The position numbers and the translations under genes were made by a program. Source: Clostridiales bacterium (GTDB taxonomy: Bacteria; Bacillota; Clostridia; Lachnospirales; Lachnospiraceae). From it: a stretch of DNA of 64,000 nt. The notes under the pieces were generated by a model, which had not been told where the DNA came from, did no database searches, and saw nothing but the letters and a program-made list of their open reading frames with translations. Below are positions 20,171-28,544 of this stretch, piece after piece (the first letter of the stretch is position 1; each line of letters starts with the position of its first letter). The stretch is taken from contig JAAYJU010000121.1 of the NCBI GenBank assembly GCA_012522735.1, positions 48,410-112,409 on the forward strand. Reading direction: 5' to 3'.

Positions 20171-20211
20171 AAAAAAATTCCATTGTAATCATACTAAAGT
20201 ATGATTAATGG
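20171..20211 (-). terminator. Rho-independent terminator after the LuxR-family gene
   Basis: On the minus strand a stem CCATTAATCATAC / GTATGATTACAATGG (one bulge) with a TTTA tip is followed by AATTTTTTT. It separates the LuxR gene from the propeller/yedE operon. Confidence 0.85.
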
Positions 20212-20274
20212 ATTCATAGTTTCTGGCTTTATAACATCATGTCTGTTAGATACACCTAACTTATATGTATTCTT

Positions 20275-23031
20275 TTAGTTTATTAGCTCAAGCTCGCGTC
20301 CAATTACTATAGCCTGAGTACGATTATTGACATTAAACTTTTCAAAAATGTGATATACATGAGATTTTACAGTATAAACTGTAATCACCAGCTCCTCAGA
20401 AATTTCTCTATTGGAATATCCAAGAGCTATAAGCCTTAGAATTTCTAGTTCCCTTATACTTAAGGGTTCCTTCAAGATACCCTCTTTTCTATAATTAATC
20501 AGACTCTCATAATGAACTCCCCACAGTTCACTAAGACTCTCCATGACATGCTGAATGAAACGAGGCTTTATTTTTCGCTTTATTGCTACACTAAGCTGTG
20601 GAAGTATCTGTTGTCCTTCGTTAATAAAGACCCCCACACAACCGCTCCTTTCTCCTATCTCTAGTGCTTCATGGAAGAAGATCATTGATTTATCTATGTC
20701 TCCTTGAACATACATAAGCTTTGTTTTAAGTACAAGCACTTCTATTTCCCATGTAATGCAATCACAAGACCTCGCATCTAACTGTTGATGATTCAGATAA
20801 TTCATAAGCGTGTTCCAATCATATACAGGTGGAATGAGCTTTAGCCTGTACATGTCAATGAGAACACGAATTGCTGTATAATGGATTATATCTGGTTTCA
20901 AGGTTTTATTGACCTTAATAAAGTCCAGGCTTTGCTCCTTTAGCCATTGCTCAGCATCCTTCATCAATGTAATATCAGAATCAGCCGCCATAAGACAAAG
21001 TCTTGCCCTATGAGCAGACACCTCATCACCTCCCTGTATCCAATAACATACAGCTTCATTAATCATTTGCATAGCCTTGCTTGTATCGAGATATGCCTGA
21101 TAAATATATGCAAGCAATATATAACCCCATTGCTGATGCTGTCCTGCACTTGTATAGCTTAATAATTCAATACTTTTCCTTATGCTTTCCTCTGCTTTGT
21201 CAAGCTTCCCTGTTTCAAATTGAATTTTACCTAGTTCATAATAAATTGTTCCCGAAAAAGGAACCATATGTCCTCTCGATAATCCTCTTATATAAGCGAT
21301 TCCCTCATTACAAATATCTGCCGCCTTAATAAGACAGCCTCTTCTATACATAATATCTGCCATATGTTCAATTGCTGCCGAGACATTAAGCCAATCACCG
21401 CTCTCCTTCCCAATCTGCCTAACATTCTCAAAAGCATCTATAGCCGCCTTCATATCACCGGATAGAAAATATGCTCTTCCTAACGCATACATCATAGCAC
21501 ATCGAAACATCAACTCATTCTCAGGAAGTTCCTCCAGAGCAAATAATGTCATCCTTATAAGCTCATCAAGATCGGATCTAGAAAATAATGCATAATAAAT
21601 TCTTAGCTTTCTAATGTAATGAGGTAGTAATATATATTCCCTGTTCATTGATCTGTTTAAATCAAATTTATCTATATTCGCCTCGGCATTTTTAAGCCAA
21701 TATTCTATAAGCACCCTAGTCTCATTCTTTTTAATCATCTCTCTATTGGCCAGTAGAAGACAATTCGCATATGCCGCTGAGAGTAGTGGACTCGATTCCA
21801 CATATGTTGCTGGTAATTCCTTAAGCCATCCAAAAACTAGCTGTGTTTCGCTACGATAAAACGTATTCCATAGATTGTGCTCTATCAGTTCTGATGCACG
21901 ATCATATAGCTTAGACTTCATTGCATAGGCTATAGCCTCATGGACTAAGTCATTCTTCTCGCACCAGCTTATTATTTGAAAGTAAAGCTCTTGCACCTCT
22001 TGCTCTGAGGATTCTTGCATAAGCTGTCTTCTTAAAAAATCCGAGAAAAGATTATGGTAGCGAAACCATTCCCTTTTGTTATCAACAGAAAACAAGAAAA
22101 GATTCGATCTCTCCAGTCTCTCAAGTATAGACTGGCTGTCCTTAGCCTTTAACAACTCATTGCATAGGGAAGCGCATAGCCTGTCCATTATAGATGTCTT
22201 TATCAAAAAATCTTTTATCCCCTGTGATTGCTTGCCAAGAACCACCTCTGCCATATAATCAAATACGTATCTGTCATCTCCAACAAACTCAGTAACGAAT
22301 CTGTGCTTATCCAACGAATCTAAGGATTCAAGGCTAAGAGTAGCCATCTGTATACCTGCAATCCAACCCTCTGTCAGCTCTTCCAGTCTCTTCACATCAG
22401 AGATATCCAGACTGATATCTAGGTAATCCTTCAAAAGATTATAGATCTCATTCTGTGAAAACCGAAGCTCTGAATAGGATATATCAGTTATATTAAGGTT
22501 AGCCCTTAGTCTTGATAAGCATAAAGGTGGCTTTTCTCTTGATATAATCACCAGATGTAGATTGTTAGGTATATGATTGAGAAAATAATCTAAAGAGGTA
22601 TGAACCTCGCTATTTATAATTTCATGGTAATCATCCAAAACGAGTATCACCTGCTGCTTGAAATCAGAGATATCTCTGATTAGCATATTTATAATATTAT
22701 CTTGCCAAGGTTCATCAAGGGAATGTAATACAGACCGAAGGCCAAAACCTATGTCGTCACTAACTGATCTAAAAGCATATATAATATATTCCCAAAACCC
22801 TTGAAGATTATTATCACCTGCATCAAGAGAAACCCAAGCAATGGGTAGCTGTGCTTCATTGATCCATTGACTTACCAGGGTTGTCTTACCCGAGCCTGCC
22901 AGGGACGTAACAAGAAATATTCTATTACCTCTAATTAAGCCATTGTTCAGCTTTTCGACTAATGGCTTACGTTCTATGATTCCCTCCCTTAGAAGAGGTG
23001 CACTTATCTTGCTAGGTATTAAATGATTCAT
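20275..23031 (-). CDS. MalT-like LuxR-family ATP-dependent transcriptional regulator (LAL type)
   Basis: Large STAND-type activator, 918 aa. An N-terminal NTPase has Walker A SLAGSGKTT (about residues 43-51) and Walker B VILVLDDYH (about 127-135). A long alpha-helical TPR-like sensor occupies about residues 350-830. A C-terminal LuxR helix-turn-helix (LSIRELEILRLIALGYSNREIS, then VKSHVYHIFEKFNV) lies in the last 65 residues. Start supported by GGGAG. The family oligomerises on ATP and an inducer to activate sugar or secondary-metabolism genes. It is flanked by a terminator and has no obvious target operator here, so its regulon is unknown. Confidence 0.92.
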   Translation of the reverse strand: MNHLIPSKISAPLLREGIIERKPLVEKLNNGLIRGNRIFLVTSLAGSGKTTLVSQWINEAQLPIAWVSLDAGDNNLQGFWEYIIYAFRSVSDDIGFGLRSVLHSLDEPWQDNIINMLIRDISDFKQQVILVLDDYHEIINSEVHTSLDYFLNHIPNNLHLVIISREKPPLCLSRLRANLNITDISYSELRFSQNEIYNLLKDYLDISLDISDVKRLEELTEGWIAGIQMATLSLESLDSLDKHRFVTEFVGDDRYVFDYMAEVVLGKQSQGIKDFLIKTSIMDRLCASLCNELLKAKDSQSILERLERSNLFLFSVDNKREWFRYHNLFSDFLRRQLMQESSEQEVQELYFQIISWCEKNDLVHEAIAYAMKSKLYDRASELIEHNLWNTFYRSETQLVFGWLKELPATYVESSPLLSAAYANCLLLANREMIKKNETRVLIEYWLKNAEANIDKFDLNRSMNREYILLPHYIRKLRIYYALFSRSDLDELIRMTLFALEELPENELMFRCAMMYALGRAYFLSGDMKAAIDAFENVRQIGKESGDWLNVSAAIEHMADIMYRRGCLIKAADICNEGIAYIRGLSRGHMVPFSGTIYYELGKIQFETGKLDKAEESIRKSIELLSYTSAGQHQQWGYILLAYIYQAYLDTSKAMQMINEAVCYWIQGGDEVSAHRARLCLMAADSDITLMKDAEQWLKEQSLDFIKVNKTLKPDIIHYTAIRVLIDMYRLKLIPPVYDWNTLMNYLNHQQLDARSCDCITWEIEVLVLKTKLMYVQGDIDKSMIFFHEALEIGERSGCVGVFINEGQQILPQLSVAIKRKIKPRFIQHVMESLSELWGVHYESLINYRKEGILKEPLSIRELEILRLIALGYSNREISEELVITVYTVKSHVYHIFEKFNVNNRTQAIVIGRELELIN

Positions 23032-23076
23032 TGACTAATCTCCCTATATATTACAATAGATTACTATATGTTATTA

Positions 23077-23445
23077 TTAATTACTATCCATTATTTCTTG
23101 TTGCTTCTTCTTTGAAAAACTATTCAGTACACAGTCATAGGCATGGTCAATCATATTAAGTAGTTCATCATTCGCTATCTTATCAATATAGATGGTATTC
23201 CAAAAAGGCTGTTGTACCGGAGGACAATGGTATCCCCGTACAACAATTCCCGGATATACCTGTCTATAAAAATCAGCTGTCATAGGTTCACATTTGAGTG
23301 TAATCTTATAATCATCTTCGTTTGGATATATCTGAGCAAATAATTTACCGCTTAATTTAAAGCATATCGGTATCTCTCCGAAAGGATAGTCTATGTAAGC
23401 CTTATGTTTACTACAACAATAATCAATTATTTCCTGTAATTTCAT
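23077..23445 (-). CDS. MmcQ/YjbR family protein
   Basis: Small cytosolic alpha/beta protein, about 122 aa, with the CyaY-like fold of the MmcQ/YjbR family, often called DNA-binding but biochemically unclear. The family pattern is visible in YPFGEIPICFKLSGKLFAQIY and in VRGYHCPPVQQPFWNTIYID. The track start uses TTG at 23457. The ATG at 23445 behind GGGGGA is more likely. It forms a small same-strand group with the two genes upstream. Confidence 0.82.
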   Translation of the reverse strand: MKLQEIIDYCCSKHKAYIDYPFGEIPICFKLSGKLFAQIYPNEDDYKITLKCEPMTADFYRQVYPGIVVRGYHCPPVQQPFWNTIYIDKIANDELLNMIDHAYDCVLNSFSKKKQQEIMDSN

Positions 23446-23479
23446 TTCATCCCCCAAAAGCTACTTAATATATTACATT

Positions 23480-24055
23480 TCATAAATCAGCTAACCAGCT
23501 CCTAAAATCATCAGCAGCCTCGCTTGTAAATTCCTCTATAAGTTCCGGCGTAAAGAAAGATGAAGGTCCTATATCATTCTCTTCATGCCATTCATAGTTG
23601 TGAGATATGAATTTAGCTATCTCTTCTTTATTATAGCCTTGACTATTCTCAAACTCATCCAAAGGACAGGCCTTCATCTCTTCCCAAAGCCCTTTACTCC
23701 AATCTGTGTGGTGATATAACCATCCTCCCACCAGTGCCATTTCATGTCTGTATGGATGAAACCAGGTATAATCCTCATACCCCATAATAAAATCCACTCT
23801 TGGATATGTATCCCATTTATAATCTAAGAACAGGTGTAACAGTATTCCTAGCTTAAAATCGTCCTGCAAATTTAATGTACCTGCTAGCTCTTCCAAGGCA
23901 AAAAGTCTATCTTCCCTATCTCTTAGATGAATTCTGTCTTTTTCTTTCCACTCCTTAACTATATCAGGTACGATGTTACCAACTAAAAAAGTCATTGATA
24001 CGTCCTTGTTATACTTATATGCTGTTATCAGATGAACCATTGAAGAAGGCACCAT
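23480..24055 (-). CDS. Hypothetical protein with zinc-dependent phospholipase C-like metal motifs
   Basis: About 191 aa, cytosolic by appearance. An N-terminal SSMVHLITAYKYN, then VGNIVPDI, DRIHLRD and GILLHLFLDYKWD give a spaced His/Asp series similar to zinc-dependent phospholipase C/S1-P1 nuclease-like folds. This resemblance is by eye and weak. The track start is GTG at 24061, overlapping the stop of the DUF3795 gene. The ATG two codons later (24055) is better placed behind GAGGTGA. The coupling to a Cys-rich protein gene gives no functional clue. Confidence 0.5.
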   Translation of the reverse strand: MVPSSMVHLITAYKYNKDVSMTFLVGNIVPDIVKEWKEKDRIHLRDREDRLFALEELAGTLNLQDDFKLGILLHLFLDYKWDTYPRVDFIMGYEDYTWFHPYRHEMALVGGWLYHHTDWSKGLWEEMKACPLDEFENSQGYNKEEIAKFISHNYEWHEENDIGPSSFFTPELIEEFTSEAADDFRSWLADL

Positions 24056-24057
24056 CC

Positions 24058-24315
24058 TCACCTCTTTCCTACTGCGATTAGTGGTATAATCATTTCCTTT
24101 TCTGTTAAGCCCGCATGATGGGAAAAAATTTGCATAGGGGATCTTGTATATTCAAGTCCCTTATCTTTAGTAGCTTTACAACAACGATATACTTTGCACG
24201 ACTCTTTATAATATCCATCGTGAGAGCACCCCGGACATCTGCTTTTACCATTAGTTCTATATCGGGTGCATAAAGCACATGGCATCCCGCAATATCCATA
24301 AGCATAATTTAACAA
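24058..24315 (-). CDS. DUF3795-like cysteine-rich small protein
   Basis: About 85 aa. The N-terminal half is dense in cysteines (YGYCGMPCALCTRY, SRCPGCSHDGYY, ESCKVYRCC), a pattern of DUF3795 putative metal or Fe-S binding proteins. GGAAGGAG lies 8 nt before an in-frame TTG at 24315, giving MLNYAYGYC. This fits the family better than the GTG at 24354 used by the track. The C-terminal part (EYTRSPMQIFSHHAG) lacks the last cysteines I would expect, so it may be divergent or frameshifted near the end. It overlaps the next gene by a few bases. Confidence 0.65.
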   Translation of the reverse strand: MLNYAYGYCGMPCALCTRYRTNGKSRCPGCSHDGYYKESCKVYRCCKATKDKGLEYTRSPMQIFSHHAGLTEKEMIIPLIAVGKR

Positions 24316-24440
24316 AATGCGAACTCCTTCCCATAAAGCAAATTCTATTTTCACATTCCCTTATTTTTCTTTATATTATCATAATCTAACAGGCAAATCA
24401 TGTCAACTTATTAAAGCTTATTACCAATTATAATGTTCAA

Positions 24441-24469
24441 TTGTCAATAAATGAATCTTAAGCTATAAT
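24441..24469 (+). promoter_or_regulatory. Sigma-A promoter of the radical SAM gene
   Basis: TTGTCA (24441-24446), 17-nt spacer, TATAAT (24464-24469), 52 nt before the ATG of the radical SAM gene. Confidence 0.75.
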
Positions 24470-24521
24470 AATCTCAGAATTGTACTATTAATTATACCAT
24501 TCATTTTAGTAGGAGAATCAT

Positions 24522-25394
24522 ATGCATGAAGTAAAAGTAAGGGGAATATTATCTGCTCAGAACGGAATGAATATATACCGAGGCTGTACCCACGGTTGTA
24601 TTTATTGTGATTCCAGAAGCAAATGCTATCAGATAAATCATGATTTTGAGGATATTGAGGTTAAAAGTAACGCTCCTATCCTTCTAGAAAATGCACTTCG
24701 CAGTAAAAGAAAGAAGTGTATGATAGGAACTGGCGGTATGTGTGACCCCTATATACATCTGGAAGAAAGGCTGGGTAATACCAGAAAATGTCTGGAGCTT
24801 ATAGAATCCTATGGTTTCGGTTTGGCTATTCAGACCAAATCCGCCAGAATCCTTAGAGACTTAGATTTACTAAAGAAAATAAATGATAAAACTAAATGTG
24901 TGGTTCAGATAACACTTACTACCTATAATGAAGACCTATGCAAAATACTAGAACCCAATGTAAGCACCACAAAGGAGCGCTTCGAAGTACTAAAGATTAT
25001 GCGAGATAACAACATACCTACAGTGGTTTGGCTAGATCCCATACTTCCCTTTATCAATGATACAGAGGAAAACATCAGGGGAATTCTAAATTACTGTATA
25101 GAAGCAAAGGTACACGGTATTATCTGCTTTGGGATGGGTTTAACCCTTAGAGAAGGAAATAGAGAGTACTATTATAAGAAGCTTGATGAGCATTTCCCTG
25201 GACTGAAATCAAGGTATATAAAGACCTACGGCAACTCCTATGAGGTAGCAAGCCCCAATAACAATAAACTAATGGCTATATTTCGGCAAGAATGTATATC
25301 CCATGGTATAATAAACGAACCAAATAAATGTTTTAGCTATCTTCATGAATTTGAAGAAAAGGATAAATATGATCAACTAACATTATTCTCTTAA
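24522..25394 (+). CDS. SPL-family radical SAM protein
   Basis: 290 aa cytosolic radical SAM enzyme. The 4Fe-4S cysteine motif is CTHGCIYC (about residues 22-29, Cx3Cx2C), followed by the SAM-binding MIGTGGMCDPY. The overall layout matches the spore-photoproduct-lyase-like (SPL/Rv2578c) family, whose substrates are mostly unknown. It lacks the long C-terminal part of true spore photoproduct lyase. Good GGAG before the ATG. The stop codon lies inside a 45-nt perfect palindrome. It is monocistronic by context, with its own promoter. Confidence 0.88.
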   Translation: MHEVKVRGILSAQNGMNIYRGCTHGCIYCDSRSKCYQINHDFEDIEVKSNAPILLENALRSKRKKCMIGTGGMCDPYIHLEERLGNTRKCLELIESYGFGLAIQTKSARILRDLDLLKKINDKTKCVVQITLTTYNEDLCKILEPNVSTTKERFEVLKIMRDNNIPTVVWLDPILPFINDTEENIRGILNYCIEAKVHGIICFGMGLTLREGNREYYYKKLDEHFPGLKSRYIKTYGNSYEVASPNNNKLMAIFRQECISHGIINEPNKCFSYLHEFEEKDKYDQLTLFS

Positions 25395-25435
25395 TACTTT
25401 CTTAATGGTGCCAGGCACCATTAAGAAAGTATTAA
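25391..25435. repeat. Perfect 45-nt palindrome with GGTGCC core (REP-like), also terminator-like
   Basis: Two 22-nt arms are exact complements around a single central A. The tip is TGGTGCCAGGCACCA. It includes the stop codon of the radical SAM gene. The GGTGCC-n-GGCACC tip is seen again 50 nt downstream, which suggests a repeated palindromic element rather than a plain terminator. Confidence 0.85.
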
Positions 25436-25465
25436 CAATCAGCAAATTAATTCATAATTTTGTAA

Positions 25466-25480
25466 TGGTGCCTGGCACCA
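25466..25480. repeat. Second GGTGCC palindrome (TGGTGCC T GGCACCA)
   Basis: A perfect 7-bp stem around a single T. It shares the sequence of the tip of the palindrome at 25391, with the central base swapped from A to T, so it can be read as the same unit in inverted orientation. It lies 22 nt before the AAC(3)-like gene and overlaps its 5' leader. Confidence 0.75.
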
Positions 25481-25502
25481 GAAAAAGAAAGCAGGTAAGT
25501 CC

Positions 25503-26288
25503 ATGTATACAAAACATGACCTTATGGATTCCATAATAAAGATCGGAATATTGCCAACAGACACCTTACTTGTGCATTCCTCTATGAAAGCTATAGGCGA
25601 GGTCGAAGGTGGTGCCGATACTGTATTAGATGCATTTATTGATTATATGCATGAGGATGGACTTTTGATTTTTCCAACTCATACCTGGGAACAGATTAAT
25701 GATGAATATAATGTATATAATCCTCTAACAGAGCCTTCCTGTGTGGGACTTTTGACAAATCTTTTTCTTAAGAGACCAGGTGTGATTCGTTCGCTACATC
25801 CTACGCATTCTGTCGCCGCTCTAGGTAGGGATGCAGCAGAATATACCTCTGGGGAGGAGCAATTTGATACACCCTGTTCAAGATATGGTTGCTGGGGAAA
25901 GCTCTATGATAGAAAAGCTAAAATACTCTTTCTCGGATGTAGCCTAAAAAAGAATACCTTTATACATGGTGTAGAAGAATGGAATCAGATACCTCATCGC
26001 CTAATGGATAAACCAAGACAGCTAAAAATCATAGCCTATGATGGAAGCATTATTGACCGTCCGTTTTATTCTCACTATTTCCCTGATGGAGATGTTTCTT
26101 ATAATTACGATAAGATGCTAATTCCATTATTACACTATGGAGTTGCTACAAAAGGTATGATAGGAGATGCTGAAAGTGTCCTATGTGACGCTATAGGAAT
26201 GGCCGAGATAACTACAGAATTCCTGCAAAGAAACCCGAAATTGTTCGAGGATGGTAATCCCATATCTGAAGATTGGTATATAAATTAA
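25503..26288 (+). CDS. Aminoglycoside 3-N-acetyltransferase-like protein (AAC(3) family)
   Basis: 261 aa cytosolic acetyl-CoA-dependent acetyltransferase of the antibiotic_NAT family, which modifies the 3-amino group of aminoglycosides. Family motifs: LLVHSSMKAIG near residue 22, LLIFPTHTW, IRSLHPTHSVAALG (about 96-109, with the conserved His pair) and ILFLGCSLKKNTFIH. Length is normal. The ribosome site is weak (AGGT). Chromosomal relatives (YokD-like) are often not resistance enzymes. It stands alone between GGTGCC palindromes and a terminator, compatible with cassette-like acquisition, though codon use looks ordinary. Confidence 0.88.
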   Translation: MYTKHDLMDSIIKIGILPTDTLLVHSSMKAIGEVEGGADTVLDAFIDYMHEDGLLIFPTHTWEQINDEYNVYNPLTEPSCVGLLTNLFLKRPGVIRSLHPTHSVAALGRDAAEYTSGEEQFDTPCSRYGCWGKLYDRKAKILFLGCSLKKNTFIHGVEEWNQIPHRLMDKPRQLKIIAYDGSIIDRPFYSHYFPDGDVSYNYDKMLIPLLHYGVATKGMIGDAESVLCDAIGMAEITTEFLQRNPKLFEDGNPISEDWYIN

Positions 26289-26298
26289 TTTCTAAAAG

Positions 26299-26341
26299 AA
26301 CAGACAAAAAATTCACTCTCGAATCCATTAGTCTGTTTTTT
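26299..26341 (+). terminator. Terminator after the AAC(3)-like gene
   Basis: AACAGAC pairs with GTCTGTT, an inner ATTC/GAAT pair shortens the loop, and a run of seven T follows. Confidence 0.65.
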
Positions 26342-26491
26342 ATTATTATAAGAATATTAGAAAATCATTAAAAGTAGGATATTTAATTGCTAAATAAAAG
26401 CTAAATTGATAATATAAAGACAATTCGACATAAAGCCTGTTCTAATAAGATATACATATATAAATATTAAATACTAATGGGAGGTAGAAAC

Positions 26492-28042
26492 ATGGAATTT
26501 TTATTAATGGCATTACCGGTTATAGGAGCTGTTCTATTATTCATATTACTTATTGCTTTAATAGGTTATGTAAAGGCACCACCTGACCAAGCATTTATTA
26601 TTTCCGGACTTAAGAAAGAGGGAAAAATTTTAGTTGGTAGAGCAGGTGTAAGAATACCATTTTTAGAGAGGTTAGACAAATTATATTTAGGTCAGATGAC
26701 GGTGGATATTAAGACCGAGCTAAGCGTTCCTACTAATGACTTCATTAACGTAAATGTCGATGCTGTTGCTAAGGTAAGAATACATACTACCGAGAGTGGA
26801 ATTAAGCTTGCAGCTAAAAACTTTTTAAATAAGTCAGCGAATGAAATTACTTTGGATTTACAAGATTCATTGCAAGGTAATATGAGGGAAATTATCGGTA
26901 CCTTGTCACTAAAAGAGATTAACACAGATAGAGATTCATTTTCAGACCAGGTAATGTTAAAAGCATCTAAGGATATGGAAAAGCTTGGTATTGAGATACT
27001 GTCATGTAATATTCAAAATGTAACAGATGAAAATGGATTAATCAAAGACCTTGGTGCTGATAACACATCATTAATTAAGAGAAATGCTGCGATTGCTAAA
27101 GCACAGGCTGATAGAGATGTGGCAATAGCACAAGCTGAAGCAGATAAGCAAGCTAACGATGCCAGAATTATTTCTGAAACTGAAATAGAGCAAAGAAATA
27201 ATGAACTAGAGATTAGAAAAGCAGAGTTAAAAATCATTACAGATGCTAAAAAGGCTGAGGCTGATGCTGCTTATTCAGTACAGGAGCAAGAGCAAAGAAA
27301 GAAAATAGAGACAGCCAAGGTTAATGCAGATATTGCAAAAGCAGAGCGAGGGGCTGTACTTAAGAAGCAAGAAGTTGAAGTAATGAAGCAAACACTTGAT
27401 GCTGAGGTTCGTGCACAAGCAGATGCTGAACGATATAAACAGGAGCAAGTTGCTCAGGCTGAATTGTTTGCTAGACAAAAGGATGCAGAGGCTAAGCTTT
27501 ACGAAGATAAACAGGCAGCCGAAGCAGAGAAAGCAAGGGCAGAGGCAGAAAGATTTGCTAAGGAGCAGGTAGCTGAAGGTACAAGAGCATTAGGACTTGC
27601 AGAGGCAGATGCAATTAGAGCTAAGGCACTGGCAGAGGCAGAGGGTATTGATAAGAAGGCAGAGGCTATGAAAAAATACGGCGAGGCTGCTATTATTGAA
27701 ATCATAATGGATGCTATGCCTGAAATAGCTAAAAATATTGCTCAACCTCTATCTAAGGTTGATAAGATTACCATGTATGGAGAGGGTAACAACACCAAAT
27801 TAATTAAGGACATTGTAAATGGAACAACTCAGGTAACAGAGGGTGTGGCTTCCAGTTTGGGAATAGATCTTAAAGCCTTAATATCCGGCTTCCTTGGCGG
27901 TAAAGTATCTCAAAGTGGCGAAGCAAGTAAAGGTAGCGAAATAACTAAAGATGATGTTATACAGATTGTAAAGCAAAACACTACTATTGATACAGAGCTT
28001 ATCTCAGAGTCCGACTCAGAAGAAAGTCCCGAAGAGAATTAG
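26492..28042 (+). CDS. Flotillin / SPFH-domain membrane scaffold protein
   Basis: Membrane-microdomain scaffold of about 516 aa. An N-terminal transmembrane segment (about residues 1-24) is followed by an SPFH/band-7 domain (about 25-190). A long Ala/Glu/Lys coiled coil comes next (about 195-390) with many AE and EA repeats, then a C-terminal oligomerisation region. The ATG at 26492 is fixed by GGGAGG. The track start at 26477 would translate through that site. No NfeD partner gene is adjacent, unlike many bacterial flotillin operons. It is followed by a long structured repeat. Confidence 0.92.
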   Translation: MEFLLMALPVIGAVLLFILLIALIGYVKAPPDQAFIISGLKKEGKILVGRAGVRIPFLERLDKLYLGQMTVDIKTELSVPTNDFINVNVDAVAKVRIHTTESGIKLAAKNFLNKSANEITLDLQDSLQGNMREIIGTLSLKEINTDRDSFSDQVMLKASKDMEKLGIEILSCNIQNVTDENGLIKDLGADNTSLIKRNAAIAKAQADRDVAIAQAEADKQANDARIISETEIEQRNNELEIRKAELKIITDAKKAEADAAYSVQEQEQRKKIETAKVNADIAKAERGAVLKKQEVEVMKQTLDAEVRAQADAERYKQEQVAQAELFARQKDAEAKLYEDKQAAEAEKARAEAERFAKEQVAEGTRALGLAEADAIRAKALAEAEGIDKKAEAMKKYGEAAIIEIIMDAMPEIAKNIAQPLSKVDKITMYGEGNNTKLIKDIVNGTTQVTEGVASSLGIDLKALISGFLGGKVSQSGEASKGSEITKDDVIQIVKQNTTIDTELISESDSEESPEEN

Positions 28043-28053
28043 ATAAAATACAA

Positions 28054-28252
28054 AAAGGGGCTGTTGCAAAACTGTACCCGGGATGTATATGTGTAACCTC
28101 ACACACTGATTAGTAGTACAGATACTCATGATATCTAAGTCTTATACGGACTAATCGTCCGTAACGATCATACATATCATGAGTATCAGTTCTCCTAAAT
28201 GTGCATTTTGGTTACACATATACATCCCTTATTTTTTAGCAACAGCCCCTTT
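28054..28252. repeat. Nested palindromic element A (four stacked stems)
   Basis: Outer arms AAAGGGGCTGTTGC/GCAACAGCCCCTTT are exact over 14 bp. A second stem GGGATGTATATGTGTAACC (19 bp, 28080-28098 with 28210-28228) is also exact. Inside are a 17-bp stem (28118-28134 with 28174-28190, one mismatch) and a 6-bp ACGGAC/GTCCGT stem with a 5-nt loop. The outer two stems are homologous to element B at 52608, with paired changes in both arms. It follows the flotillin stop by 11 nt and may also end transcription. Confidence 0.85.
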
Positions 28253-28364
28253 ATTTAAAATATTTTGTGTCTCGATAGTGTAAAATAATTTGCGTCTCTG
28301 GTAATAAGTGCCACTTTCTTGGTGAAAATATGATTATTCACTTAAGGATGGTGGTTTTTATTTA

Positions 28365-28482
28365 TTAAGACTCCCATAGCTCTCCTATGGCATCCCCGTA
28401 GCTTTCATCATCAAAGGGCTGGCCTTGAAATACCATAATCTTGCATATGCTGGACAGCATTTATCTTCTCCCAACGTTCCAC
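28365..28482 (-). pseudogene. Deleted AraC-family/GyrI-like regulator, only both ends left
   Basis: Behind an AGAGGG ribosome site, a GTG at 28482 starts ERWEKINAVQHMQDY, the start of AraC-type regulators. In the next frame the sequence continues as CKIMVFQGQPFDDESYGDA and ends ELWES plus stop, which resembles the last part of their GyrI-like effector domain. The remnant is 118 nt, where an intact gene would be about 850-900 nt. Both pieces share the bases TGCAAGATTAT, read in different frames, so a deletion between short direct repeats is the likely cause. Recognition is by eye. Confidence 0.55.
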
Positions 28483-28544
28483 TTTCTCACCCTCTGAAAA
28501 AAGTATAGCCTTAAGTAAATAATAATTCTTGACTTCAATTGCTA

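Noticed and set aside
26692-27705. Minus-strand ORFs opposite the flotillin gene
   Set aside because: Shadows of the Ala/Glu-rich coiled coil. They lack starts and families.
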